Origin: CAVUCH01 sp963739995
Lineage (GTDB): Bacteria; Acidobacteriota; Vicinamibacteria; Vicinamibacterales; JAENWD01
Reading direction: 5' to 3'
NCBI GenBank assembly: GCA_963739995.1
Contig: CAVUCH010000022.1
Location: 62,001-126,000, forward strand
DNA length: 64,000 nt
A program made the translations under genes and the position numbers. The notes under the pieces are model-generated. The model was not told the origin of the DNA. It saw only the letters and a program-made list of their open reading frames with translations, and searched no databases. Below are positions 1-8,156 of this stretch, one piece after another (position 1 is the stretch's first letter; every line of letters starts with the position of its first letter).

Positions 1-2
1 AC

Positions 3-119
3 GACACGCTCAGTTGTCCCGAAGTGCAATACCTCGTCGAGTTCATCCGCAGCTCGCAGCGAGGTGTCATCCTCCGGCGCGCCACCCGGCGGGCGGAAGA
101 GATGGTGGCCGACGAGTAG
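3..119 (+). CDS. lpxA: 3' end of UDP-N-acetylglucosamine acyltransferase (partial)
   Basis: Only the last 38 codons are in the window; the start lies upstream. The frame reads out to TAG at 117-119 and includes LVEFIRSSQRGVILRR, which resembles the C-terminal helix of LpxA, where a FI(R/K)xSxRG stretch is usual. LpxA transfers a 3-hydroxyacyl chain to UDP-GlcNAc, the first step of lipid A synthesis in the cytoplasm. The next gene is lpxI, and lpxD-fabZ-lpxA-lpxI is a common order, which supports the call. The fragment is too short to exclude another left-handed-helix acyltransferase. Confidence 0.65.
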   Translation, partial: DTLSCPEVQYLVEFIRSSQRGVILRRATRRAEEMVADE

Positions 120-185
120 ACGAATGGTGCGGCCGTCTGAGGGATCCCGCAGTCGCCCTCGTGGGTTTCGCATCCGGACGCACCC

Positions 186-1007
186 ATGAGGCTCGGTGTA
201 ATCGCCGGCAACGGACGCTTTCCCTTCCTCGTGCTCGAGGCGGCGCGCGCCCTTGGACATGACGTCACCATCGTTGCGGTGAAGGAAGAGGCTGAACCCG
301 ACCTGGCCGCCGCCGCCGCGCGCCAGCCGGGAACGGAGCTGCACTGGGTATCGCTCGGGCAACTGGGCAAGTGCATCTCGCTGCTGAAAGCGGCGGGGGT
401 CACACAGGCTGTCATGGCGGGCCAGGTCAAGCACGTGAAGATCTTCTCGGGGATCGTGCCGGACCTGACGCTGCTGTCGGTGCTCACACGCCTGCGATCG
501 AAGAACACGGACGCGCTCATTGCCGCGGTCGCCGATGTCCTGCGGGATCACGGCATCGAGTTGATGAACTCGACGGCGCTCCTTACCCCGCTTCTCGCCC
601 CCGAAGGCGTGCTGACCGGCCGGGTGCCGTCGGACGACGAACAGCGCGACCTCTCGTTCGGCTACCGTATCGCCGACGCAATCGCCGGGCTCGACATCGG
701 CCAGACCATCGCCGTGAAGGACTCGGCTGTCGTCGCCGTCGAGGCAATGGAGGGGACCGACGAGATGATCCGCCGGGCCGGCCGGCTTGCCGGACCGGGG
801 GCCCGCATAGTGAAGGTTGCGAAACCGAGTCAGGACATGCGGTTCGACGTGCCCGTCGTCGGCGTCGCCACCGTGGAGGCGATGGGCGCCGCCGGGGTCA
901 CGGCGCTTTCGATTGACGCTGGCCGGACGCTCGTTTTCGATCGCCCTGCGCTTTTGGCGGCGGCCGATCGGGCCGGTATTGCAATCGTGGCACGGAGCCT
1001 CTCATGA
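186..1007 (+). CDS. lpxI: UDP-2,3-diacylglucosamine pyrophosphatase LpxI
   Basis: This 273-residue protein matches the LpxI (DUF1009) family in length and in its N-terminal GNGRFPF motif (residues 8-14). LpxI hydrolyses UDP-2,3-diacylglucosamine to lipid X and UMP in lipid A synthesis and replaces LpxH in many non-proteobacterial Gram-negatives. Asp221 in RFDVPVVG appears to correspond to the catalytic aspartate of Caulobacter LpxI; this is by-eye inference. ATG at 186 is the first good start after the lpxA stop. The stop overlaps the ATG of the following oxidoreductase by four bases (ATGA), so the two are probably translationally coupled. Confidence 0.9.
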   Translation: MRLGVIAGNGRFPFLVLEAARALGHDVTIVAVKEEAEPDLAAAAARQPGTELHWVSLGQLGKCISLLKAAGVTQAVMAGQVKHVKIFSGIVPDLTLLSVLTRLRSKNTDALIAAVADVLRDHGIELMNSTALLTPLLAPEGVLTGRVPSDDEQRDLSFGYRIADAIAGLDIGQTIAVKDSAVVAVEAMEGTDEMIRRAGRLAGPGARIVKVAKPSQDMRFDVPVVGVATVEAMGAAGVTALSIDAGRTLVFDRPALLAAADRAGIAIVARSLS

Positions 1008-1960
1008 GCGTGGCAGGCGTCATTCGGGTCGCCGTCATAGGCGTGGGGCACCTGGGACGGCATCACGCGCGAATCCTCGCGGGTATGCCTGGCGTCCAAC
1101 TTAGAGGGATCGTCGATCTGAACATCGAGCGCGCGCAGGAAATTGCGAGCGCGTGCGGCACGGAGGTGCTGACCGATCTGACGCTGCTCCCAGGCGTCGT
1201 CGATGCCGTCACGATTGCGGTGCCCACCGAAGCGCACCTGGCTGTAGCGCTCCCGCTCGTCGAGGCGGGCGTCCCGGTGCTCGTGGAGAAGCCGCTGGCG
1301 CGCTCCCTGGCTGACGCCGATCTGCTGCTGAGCGCCGCGCGCGACCGTGGGGTGATGGTTGCCGTGGGCCACACCGAGCGTTTCAATCCGGCCCTCGTGG
1401 CGGCGCGGCCGCACCTCGGCGTTCCGCGATTCATCGAGGTGCACCGGCTCGGCACGTTCCCCGAGCGCAGCCTCGACATCGACGTGGTATTCGACCTGAT
1501 GATCCACGACCTCGATGTGATCCTGTCGATCGTCGATTCGCCGCTGGCCGCGATCGACGCCGTCGGTGTGCCAGTGCTCACGCCGCGCATCGACATTGCG
1601 AACGTCCGGTTGCGGTTTGCGTCTGGCTGCATCGCGAATCTGACGGCGAGCCGCATCAGTCGCGATCGTGTCCGCAAGATTCGCATGTTCCAGACGGACT
1701 CGTACATCTCGGTCGACTACGGGGCGCAGGAGCTCGAGGTGTGGCGGCTGGTACGGCCCCGGACTGGAGCGCCGAGCATCGAAGGCGGCAAGCAGGCCGT
1801 GGCCAACGAGGAGCCGCTGAAACGGGAGCTCGCGGACTTCGTGGACGCGCTCCGCACCGGCCGGCCACCCGGTGTGACGGGGGAGGATGGCCGCCGCGCG
1901 CTCGCAGCGGCACAGCAGATCACCGAGCAGATGACGATGGCCGGCGAGCCCGTCAGGTGA
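1004..1960 (+). CDS. Gfo/Idh/MocA-family NAD(P)-dependent oxidoreductase
   Basis: The 318-residue protein starts with a Rossmann dinucleotide-binding motif, GVGHLGRHH (Gly13, Gly15, Gly18), and has the family EKP motif near residue 95, whose lysine is catalytic in most Gfo/Idh/MocA enzymes. A GHTERFNPA stretch and a LMIHDLDVI stretch supply the usual C-terminal substrate-site residues. It overlaps lpxI by four bases and so belongs to the lipid A operon. Many bacteria keep a Gfo/Idh gene at this place between lpxA/lpxI and lpxB. Oxidation of a UDP-sugar for lipid A or surface polysaccharide is plausible, but the substrate cannot be read from sequence. Confidence 0.85.
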   Translation: MSVAGVIRVAVIGVGHLGRHHARILAGMPGVQLRGIVDLNIERAQEIASACGTEVLTDLTLLPGVVDAVTIAVPTEAHLAVALPLVEAGVPVLVEKPLARSLADADLLLSAARDRGVMVAVGHTERFNPALVAARPHLGVPRFIEVHRLGTFPERSLDIDVVFDLMIHDLDVILSIVDSPLAAIDAVGVPVLTPRIDIANVRLRFASGCIANLTASRISRDRVRKIRMFQTDSYISVDYGAQELEVWRLVRPRTGAPSIEGGKQAVANEEPLKRELADFVDALRTGRPPGVTGEDGRRALAAAQQITEQMTMAGEPVR

Positions 1961-1985
1961 CAGCCTGCGCAGGGAATATTCAGAC

Positions 1986-2882
1986 ATGACCACAGCGGGA
2001 CTGGACGACATTGCAGCGAAAGTGGCTGAGGGAGAAGCGGTGACCGACGCCGACGCGGAGACGCTTGCCTCCACGTACGACATCGTGTCACTCGGGATGG
2101 TGGCCGACGACACGCGCCGGGCGCGGCACGGCATGCGAACCACGTTCCTGCGTGTCGCACACGTGCCGGCCACGGCGCCACAAGACCAGCAGGGCTCCTC
2201 ACCGCGATCCGCGCGGGAAGTGCGCGTGGATGCTCCGTTCGTCGACATCGAGAACGCTCGTGCCGCTGTGCGCCGCGCGGTCGCGATGGCCGGTCCGCTC
2301 CTGGTGAGCGGGTTCTCCCTCGCAGAGCTGGAGCACGCCGCCGACGGGAATGTCGCGCGGGTGCGCACATGGATGGATGACCTGCGCGACGCGGGTCTCG
2401 GCTTCATCGACGAGGCTCCTGTGGATGTTCTCACGCAGCCGGCGGCGATGGTGCAGGCCGCCGAGGCGAGCGGCCTGCCCGTAGCTCGCATGACCGTGCA
2501 CGCCGGACATCCCGGCGGACCGCTGCCGCTGATCCGTCTCGTGGCGTCGCTGCAGGCGGAGACGAACGCCGTGCGCGTGTTCGCCCCGATACCGCGGCAG
2601 CCGGGCGGCGAGCCGACGACCGGGTACCAAGACGTAAAGGCTGTCGCGCTTGCACGGATCCTCCTGGCCGTCCCTCACATCCAGGCCGATTGGACGCTGC
2701 ACGGGCCGAAGCTGGCACAGGTTGCGCTCACGTTTGGTGCAGACGACATGGACAACGTGTCACCGCTCGACGAGGTCGCCGAAGGACGCCGCCGCGCGCC
2801 TCTCGAGGAGATCCGCCGGAACATTCGCGCCGCCGGCTTCGAGGCCATCGAACGGGACCCGCGCTTTTCCTTTGTCGGCTGA
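1986..2882 (+). CDS. MqnE-like protein lacking the radical SAM cysteines
   Basis: The 298-residue product aligns along its length with MqnE/MqnC-type radical SAM enzymes. The N-terminal helix pair (VSLGMVADDTRRARHG, about 35-50), the HAGH barrel strand and a C-terminal GPKLAQVALTFGADDMD stretch (about 238-254) are typical of aminofutalosine synthase. Where MqnE has its CxxxCxxC cluster motif, this protein reads FLRVAHVPATAP, and the whole sequence contains no cysteine. It therefore cannot bind the [4Fe-4S] cluster needed for radical SAM chemistry. The frame is intact and ends in TGATG with mqnA, so it looks expressed rather than decayed. Role unknown; a scaffold, or a non-radical enzyme of menaquinone synthesis, is conceivable. 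Confidence 0.75.
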   Translation: MTTAGLDDIAAKVAEGEAVTDADAETLASTYDIVSLGMVADDTRRARHGMRTTFLRVAHVPATAPQDQQGSSPRSAREVRVDAPFVDIENARAAVRRAVAMAGPLLVSGFSLAELEHAADGNVARVRTWMDDLRDAGLGFIDEAPVDVLTQPAAMVQAAEASGLPVARMTVHAGHPGGPLPLIRLVASLQAETNAVRVFAPIPRQPGGEPTTGYQDVKAVALARILLAVPHIQADWTLHGPKLAQVALTFGADDMDNVSPLDEVAEGRRRAPLEEIRRNIRAAGFEAIERDPRFSFVG

Positions 2883-3730
2883 TGCCTGTCCGCGTAGGCG
2901 CCGTTTCATACCTGAACGCCCGTCCGCTGGTGCGGGGACTCGAGCGCTCGCCCGAGCGCTTCGACCTACGGTTCGACTTGCCGAGTGCTTGTGCGTCGCT
3001 CCTGCACTCAGGCGCCATCGATCTCGGACTGATTCCATCGATCGAGTACCTGAGCGGCGAGTATCGCGTCGTGCCCGGCATCGGCGTCGTCTCGGACGGC
3101 CACGTCGCGTCGGTCGCGATGTTCACTCGGGTGCCCGTGGCCCGCATCCGCTCCCTTGCACTCGACACCAGCTCCCGCACGTCGGTGGCGCTCATCAAGG
3201 TGCTGTGCGCGCGCTACTTCCGCATCGCGCCGGCATTCGTGTCGGCCGGGCCTGACCTTGCCGCGATGGTCGCCGAGGCAGATGCGGCACTGCTGATCGG
3301 CGAACCGGCGCTTCTGGCGCCGTACCAGCCGCTTGGCCTCGAGAAGATCGATCTCGGCGCGGTATGGAAAGAGATGACGGGCCTGCCCTTCGTGTACGCG
3401 TTCTGGGCAGGGGCGCCCAGTGTCCTCACACCCGCGGACATCCGCGTGCTGCAGGCCGCGCGGGATGCGGGACGCCGCGAATCCGACGACGTAGCCGCGC
3501 AGTATTTCGCAGGGGAGCCCGAGAAGCAGGAGCTCGGGGCGGCGTACCTTCGCGAGTGCATCCGCTATCACATCGGTGAACGCGAACGCGCCGCGCTCGC
3601 GCGGTTCTTCGCGCTCGCCGCTGAGATCGGCGCGGCGCCGCCCACGCGGCCGTTGCGCTTCTACGGCGAACCAGGGAGCACGGACACCGTGGTCTCTGCA
3701 GAGCCGGCGGGCACCCGGGCGTTAGAATGA
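2882..3730 (+). CDS. mqnA: Chorismate dehydratase MqnA
   Basis: This 282-residue protein starts with MPVRVGAVSYLNARPL and carries LIPSIEYL, DTSSRTSVALIKVL and FVYAFWAG, all characteristic of MqnA. It removes water from chorismate to give 3-enolpyruvylbenzoate, the first committed step of the futalosine route to menaquinone. ATG at 2882 overlaps the TGA of the MqnE-like gene (TGATG), and its own stop overlaps the ATG of mqnC. The three genes are one translational unit. Length and motifs are normal for the family. Confidence 0.93.
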   Translation: MPVRVGAVSYLNARPLVRGLERSPERFDLRFDLPSACASLLHSGAIDLGLIPSIEYLSGEYRVVPGIGVVSDGHVASVAMFTRVPVARIRSLALDTSSRTSVALIKVLCARYFRIAPAFVSAGPDLAAMVAEADAALLIGEPALLAPYQPLGLEKIDLGAVWKEMTGLPFVYAFWAGAPSVLTPADIRVLQAARDAGRRESDDVAAQYFAGEPEKQELGAAYLRECIRYHIGERERAALARFFALAAEIGAAPPTRPLRFYGEPGSTDTVVSAEPAGTRALE

Positions 3731-4950
3731 AGGTCATGTCTCTGGCGAGTCTGACCGACCGCGTCGATGCCGGTGATCGGCTCTCGCGCGACCAGGCGTT
3801 GGCGTTGTACACGGAGGCGCCCACGCATCTGCTTGGACGGCTGGCGGACCGCGTCCGCGCGCGCAAGCACCCGGCGCGCGTGGTCACGTACATCATCGAC
3901 CGCAACGTCAACTACACGAACATCTGCGTTGCGCGGTGCAACTTCTGCGCGTTCTACAGGCCCGTGGGATCGAGCGACGGGTACGTGCTGTCGTTCGACG
4001 AGATCTTCCGGAAGGTCGAGGAGACGATTGCCGTGGGCGGGGGGCAGTTCCTCCTTCAGGGCGGTCACAATCCCGACATCCCGCTCCAGTGGTACGAAGA
4101 CCTGTTCCGCGCCGTGAAGGAGCGCTACCCGGCGTTCCGCCTGCACGCGCTGTCGCCACCCGAGGTCGTGCACATCTCCCGGTTGTCGGGCCTCACCCCA
4201 CCCCAGGTGATCCGCCGGCTGGTGGACGCGGGGCTCGACAGCATTCCCGGAGGTGGCGCCGAAATCCTCGTGGATCGCGTCCGAAAGCTGCTGCACTGCT
4301 ACGGGAAGGCGAGCGCAGACGAATGGCTCGGCGTCATGCGATCCGCCCATCATATCGGCCTGCGCACGACGGCCACGATGATGTACGGCACCGTGGAAAC
4401 GCTCGAAGAGCGGCTGGAACACATGTTCCGGTTGCGCGAGCTGCAGGACGAAACGGGCGGGTTCACGGCCTTCATCACGTGGAGCTACCAACCCGAGCAC
4501 ACCGAGCTCTCGGGCGTGGAGGCCACCGGGATTGATTACCTCCGCACGCTCGCGATCGCCCGCCTGGTGCTCGACAACTTCGACAACCTGCAATCCTCGT
4601 GGGTCACGCAGGGTGGCAAGGTCGGGCAGTTGAGCCTGGCGTTCGGCGCCAACGACATGGGCTCCGTGATGATCGAGGAGAACGTCGTGCGGGCCGCCGG
4701 GGCGAGCTACTGCATGGACGAAGTCGAGATCGTACGCAACATCGAGGATGCCGGCTTCACCCCGAAGCGTCGCAACATGCACTACGACATCCTCGGCGAC
4801 CCATTCTTCCGTGAGCATCCCGTGGCCCGCATGACGGCACTCGCAACCGCCAAGGCGGACGGTGAGGCGGGCGTGCCGTTGGAGCTGCTGAATTACCCGG
4901 CGAGGAGCAGGGCGGGGAAAGCGGCTCGTACGGAGACGGGTGGCGGGTAG
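3727..4950 (+). CDS. mqnC: Cyclic dehypoxanthinyl futalosine synthase MqnC (radical SAM)
   Basis: The 407-residue enzyme has the radical SAM cluster motif CVARCNFC (Cys67, Cys71, Cys74), preceded by NYTNI and followed by AFYRP, the form typical of MqnC rather than MqnE. A GGQFLLQGGHNPD stretch and PGGGAEI also match MqnC. It cyclises dehypoxanthine futalosine with SAM as radical source. The C-terminal ~25 residues are low-complexity and not family-conserved. The start overlaps mqnA by four bases; ATG at 3742 is an alternative. MqnE and MqnC are paralogous, so dual assignment should be considered because the neighbouring MqnE-like protein lacks its cluster. Confidence 0.88.
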   Translation: MKVMSLASLTDRVDAGDRLSRDQALALYTEAPTHLLGRLADRVRARKHPARVVTYIIDRNVNYTNICVARCNFCAFYRPVGSSDGYVLSFDEIFRKVEETIAVGGGQFLLQGGHNPDIPLQWYEDLFRAVKERYPAFRLHALSPPEVVHISRLSGLTPPQVIRRLVDAGLDSIPGGGAEILVDRVRKLLHCYGKASADEWLGVMRSAHHIGLRTTATMMYGTVETLEERLEHMFRLRELQDETGGFTAFITWSYQPEHTELSGVEATGIDYLRTLAIARLVLDNFDNLQSSWVTQGGKVGQLSLAFGANDMGSVMIEENVVRAAGASYCMDEVEIVRNIEDAGFTPKRRNMHYDILGDPFFREHPVARMTALATAKADGEAGVPLELLNYPARSRAGKAARTETGGG

Positions 4951-4960
4951 CCGCGCGTAA

Positions 4961-5120
4961 TGCACGAGGCACGATGCACAATGCAGAAACGACGATGAAC
5001 GCGGCGGTGCCATCACCGTGCTGTTCGAGTTCGTCGCGTTGCGATGGGCCTGCCCGATGCGCAATTCGGCGATGCAGCGCGCCTTTGTGCATTGTGCATC
5101 GTGCATTGTGCATTGCATCG
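4961..5120. repeat. Inverted-repeat element with TGCAC-word tandem arms
   Basis: The left arm (about 4961-4990) is made of GCAC(A/G)ATGCACAATGCA words. The right arm (about 5088-5118) is its near reverse complement, built from GTGCATTGTGCATCG words; by eye about 27 of 30 positions pair. A core of roughly 98 nt lies between them. The element fills the gap between mqnC and the amidohydrolase gene. An open frame running through it (TTG-type and ATG starts near 5018) would translate the right arm into a Cys/His-rich stretch, so I place the next gene's start after the element. It could form a long hairpin RNA and affect operon transcription. Confidence 0.75.
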
Positions 5121-5143
5121 GGCCGGGGGAGCGGGCTAGTCGA

Positions 5144-6394
5144 GTGCGACTGAGGGCCCGGTGGGTACTGCCCATCGTGTCCCCGCCGTTGGACGAGGGG
5201 TGGGTCGAAGTCTCGGATGGTCGAATCAGCGCGGTTGGGCAGGGCCGCGGGGACGAGGCAGATCGCGACGAGCGCGACCTCGGGCACGTAGCGCTGATGC
5301 CCGGGCTCGTCAACGCGCATACGCACCTCGAGCTGTCGTATCTCGCTGGCGCCGTACCTCCCGCGTCCTGCTTCACCGATTGGATTCGCGAGGTCATGGC
5401 CTTCAGGCGCGCGCACCCGGATCCCCTGGCCGCGCCAATCCTCGATGCGGCGCGTAACGCGATCGCGGCACTCCATGCGTCGGGGGCTGCGGCCGTCGGC
5501 GACATCAGCAACACCCTGGTCACTGTGCCCCTGTTGAATGACGCGCCTCTCGCGGTTGCAGTGTTCTTCGAGATGCTTCGGTTCCGCGCGCGCGAGGCGG
5601 AGGCGGCGCTCGACCAGGCGGTGCAACGGATGGCGGGAGTGAAACCCGCGGCGCACGTGCGAATCTGGCCCGCGGCGCATGCCCCCTACTCGGTGTCGCC
5701 GCGCCTGTTCGGAGCCATTCGCGAGCGGCTGGCGGAGGATCCCTTCGCCCGGACGAGCGTGCACCTCGCCGAGTCGGTGCAGGAGACCGAATTGCTGCAA
5801 GGCGGGAACGGACCCTTCCGCGACCTGCTGCAGGACGTCGGCGCATGGGATGACGAGTGGATGCCGCCTGAGTGTGGTTCGGTCGAGTATCTGGAGCGCC
5901 TGCAGTTCCTGACCTCGCGTACGCTGGCGGTGCACGGGGTGCAGATGGACAGCCTGGATCTCGCGCGCCTGGCGCGCTCTGGCGCCACTCTCGTGACCTG
6001 CCCCCGGAGCAATCGACACGTCGGGGCCGGCGACCCGCCGATCGCCCGCTTCTACGAATCGGCGGTTCCGGTCGCGATTGGCACCGACAGCCTGGCGAGC
6101 GCGCCGGACCTTGGCGTCTTCGCCGAGCTGGCCGCGATGCACACGCTAGCGCGCGCCGTGCCGCCGTCGCGGCTGCTCGAGAGCGCGACGCTCGTCGGTG
6201 CCCGCGCGCTTGGATGTGCCCGGCACCTTGGGTCCATGGAGGCAGGCAAGGACGCCGCGCTCATCGCGGTGGAGATCCCGCGAGGCGTCGACGACATCGC
6301 GGAGTACCTCGTGAGCGGCATCGATCCGGCGCAGGTACGCTGGGCGGCAGGGCACGACACGGTCGTGCGTGACGAGCAGTGGTGGAACGAGTGA
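5144..6394 (+). CDS. Amidohydrolase, probable aminodeoxyfutalosine deaminase
   Basis: This 416-residue metal-dependent hydrolase has the HxH motif in LVNAHTHLELSYL, a His in VHLAESVQETELL, a His in TLAVHGVQMD and the metal/catalytic Asp in IGTDSLASAPDLGVF, the set found in the adenosine/guanine deaminase-like subgroup. Lying between mqnC and a UbiA prenyltransferase, it most likely deaminates aminofutalosine to futalosine (the MqnX/MqnF step); this is inferred from context. GTG at 5144 was chosen because upstream in-frame starts lie inside the repeat element. Its stop overlaps the start of the next gene. Confidence 0.75.
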   Translation: MRLRARWVLPIVSPPLDEGWVEVSDGRISAVGQGRGDEADRDERDLGHVALMPGLVNAHTHLELSYLAGAVPPASCFTDWIREVMAFRRAHPDPLAAPILDAARNAIAALHASGAAAVGDISNTLVTVPLLNDAPLAVAVFFEMLRFRAREAEAALDQAVQRMAGVKPAAHVRIWPAAHAPYSVSPRLFGAIRERLAEDPFARTSVHLAESVQETELLQGGNGPFRDLLQDVGAWDDEWMPPECGSVEYLERLQFLTSRTLAVHGVQMDSLDLARLARSGATLVTCPRSNRHVGAGDPPIARFYESAVPVAIGTDSLASAPDLGVFAELAAMHTLARAVPPSRLLESATLVGARALGCARHLGSMEAGKDAALIAVEIPRGVDDIAEYLVSGIDPAQVRWAAGHDTVVRDEQWWNE

Positions 6395-7269
6395 ACGCGC
6401 CACGCAACGCTGTGCTCGTACGCGTTCAGACGTGGGCGTCGTTCGTCCGGTTCAGCCATTCGCTGTTCGCGCTGCCCTTTGCGCTGACCGGCGCGCTCCT
6501 GGCCGCGCGTGTCAGGCCTGTCACCGCCTGGCAGGTCGCGTGGGTTGTCGTCGCGATGGTCGCGGCACGCAGTGCGGCCATGGGGTTCAACCGTGTGGTC
6601 GACGCGTGGTGGGACGCCCGCAACCCGCGAACCGCCGGTCGCGAGATCCCCCGTGGGACGATCTCCCGGGCGCAGGCGATTGCCTGGATCGTGGCGTGGT
6701 CCGCCGTCTTCGTTGTGGCCGCGGGACAGTTGAACCGGCTGTGCCTCGTTCTGTCGCCGCTCGCGCTCGGGATCGTATTCTGGTACTCGCTGGCGAAGCG
6801 CTACACGGTGTGGACGCAAGCCTTTCTCGGTCTGGCCATGGCCGTTGCCCCTGTCGGCGGCTGGCTGGCGGCTGGAGGCCGCGGCGGCTGGGAGCCGTGG
6901 CTGCTGGCGCTCGCGATCGGCTTGTGGGTGGGCGGCTTCGACGTGCTCTATGCGTGCCAGGACCTCGAGTTCGACCGCGCACACGGCTTGTTCTCGATTC
7001 CGGTGCGATTCGGCGTGGCGCGATCGCTGGCCATCTCGCGCGCGATGCACGTTGGTGCGGTGCTGTCGCTCGGAGCCGTCGCGCTGGTCGTTCCGCTCGG
7101 CCCGATATACGTCATGGGGGTTGCTGCCGTTGGCGCGCTTCTCGTCTACGAGCAGTCGCTCGTGTCGACGAGCGACCTGTCGCAGATCAAACGGGCCTTC
7201 GACCTGAACGGCTATGTGGGCATCCTCTACCTGCTGGTCACCGCGATCGCGGTGTACGTGCGTTCCTGA
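6391..7269 (+). CDS. UbiA-family prenyltransferase, probable MqnP
   Basis: This is an integral membrane protein of 292 residues, rich in hydrophobic helices. It carries both prenyl-diphosphate/Mg2+ motifs of UbiA enzymes: NRVVDAWWD followed by ARNPRT (Asn67, Asp71, Asp75) and DLEFD in the loop near residue 195. Family members attach a polyprenyl chain to an aromatic acid. In this menaquinone cluster the expected acceptor is 1,4-dihydroxy-6-naphthoate (MqnP role), which is inference. GTG at 6391 gives a four-base overlap with the upstream stop; GTG at 6379 or 6382 is possible. Confidence 0.87.
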   Translation: MNAPRNAVLVRVQTWASFVRFSHSLFALPFALTGALLAARVRPVTAWQVAWVVVAMVAARSAAMGFNRVVDAWWDARNPRTAGREIPRGTISRAQAIAWIVAWSAVFVVAAGQLNRLCLVLSPLALGIVFWYSLAKRYTVWTQAFLGLAMAVAPVGGWLAAGGRGGWEPWLLALAIGLWVGGFDVLYACQDLEFDRAHGLFSIPVRFGVARSLAISRAMHVGAVLSLGAVALVVPLGPIYVMGVAAVGALLVYEQSLVSTSDLSQIKRAFDLNGYVGILYLLVTAIAVYVRS

Positions 7270-7295
7270 GCCATCGCACCGATGAAGACCGACAC

Positions 7296-8045
7296 ATGGC
7301 GGCAGATCGAGTGACGCTGCCCGGCAGGGTGGACGAGGGACTGCGCACCAAACAGCCGGAGCGGATTGCCGGCATGTTCGACGCAATCGCACCGCGTTAC
7401 GATCTCCTGAACCGCGTTCTCAGCGGCGGCCTGGATCAGCGCTGGCGTGCGCGGGCGATTGCGGCGGTTCGCCTTCAGCCCACCGATGTCCTGCTCGATG
7501 TGTGCACGGGCACGGCAGACGTGGCGTTGGCGGCGCTCGCGTCGTCCACGCCCCCGGCGCGCGTCGTAGGCGTGGACTTCTCGCGTGAGATGCTCCGCCT
7601 CGGGCTGGCGAAGACGCGGCGTGGCCGCCGGGAAACGACCCTGCTGCTCGCGCAGGGCGACGCCACGGGCCTGCCGTTCACCGACGGGTCGGCTGACGCG
7701 GCGACGATTGCCTTCGGCATCCGCAACGTGCAGAAACCTGACGCCGCCTGCCGCGAGCTTGCACGCGTCCTGCGGCCCGGGGGGCGCCTGGCGGTGTTGG
7801 AGTTCGGTCTCCCCGCCGCGCCCAGGTTTCGTGCCCTGTATCTGTGGTATGCGCGGAGAGTACTGCCGCTGATTGGGCGCGCGGTGTCACACCATCGGAG
7901 CGCGTATGCCTACCTGCCGGAGTCGGTGGGCCAGTTCCCGCCGCCCGAGGAATTCGGCCAGTTGCTGCAATCGTGCGGATTTCCGCACGTCGAAGTCGTC
8001 CCTTTGACCCTCGGCATCGTCTATCTTTACGTGGCGCAGCGGTGA
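7296..8045 (+). CDS. menG: Demethylmenaquinone methyltransferase UbiE/MenG
   Basis: The 249-residue SAM methyltransferase has the UbiE signatures FDAIAPRYDLLNRVLS (about 28-43), GIRNVQKPD and YLPESVGQFP. The SAM site is the LLDVCTGTADVAL strand-loop near residue 65. It methylates demethylmenaquinone, the last step of menaquinone synthesis, and closes the mqn block that begins at 1986. ATG at 7296 fits the family N-terminus. The gene is separated from the UbiA gene by only 26 nt. Because the organism appears to use menaquinone, the MenG role is preferred over ubiquinone synthesis. Confidence 0.92.
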   Translation: MAADRVTLPGRVDEGLRTKQPERIAGMFDAIAPRYDLLNRVLSGGLDQRWRARAIAAVRLQPTDVLLDVCTGTADVALAALASSTPPARVVGVDFSREMLRLGLAKTRRGRRETTLLLAQGDATGLPFTDGSADAATIAFGIRNVQKPDAACRELARVLRPGGRLAVLEFGLPAAPRFRALYLWYARRVLPLIGRAVSHHRSAYAYLPESVGQFPPPEEFGQLLQSCGFPHVEVVPLTLGIVYLYVAQR

Positions 8046-8115
8046 CTTGCCCCGCAGCCGTCATTCCGGTTGAGCTGAGGCTGAGCGTGGCGGCGCACCG
8101 GGTCGCACGGGCGGG

Positions 8116-8144
8116 TTCAGAGTGTCCAGGTTCCGAGCTATAAT
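8116..8144 (+). promoter_or_regulatory. Sigma70-type promoter for the TonB-like gene
   Basis: A consensus TATAAT at 8139-8144 lies 17 nt after TTCAGA (8116-8121), a fair -35 box. The ATG of the TonB-like protein is at 8157, so a start site near 8151 would give a leader of only about six bases. No Shine-Dalgarno sequence is visible, so the mRNA may be leaderless or nearly so. Confidence 0.6.
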
Positions 8145-8156
8145 CGTAAGTCTTTC

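Noticed and set aside
5018..5143. Start of the amidohydrolase at 5018
   Set aside because: This would translate the inverted-repeat element as a Cys/His-rich leader that no family member has; GTG 5144 fits the conserved N-terminus.
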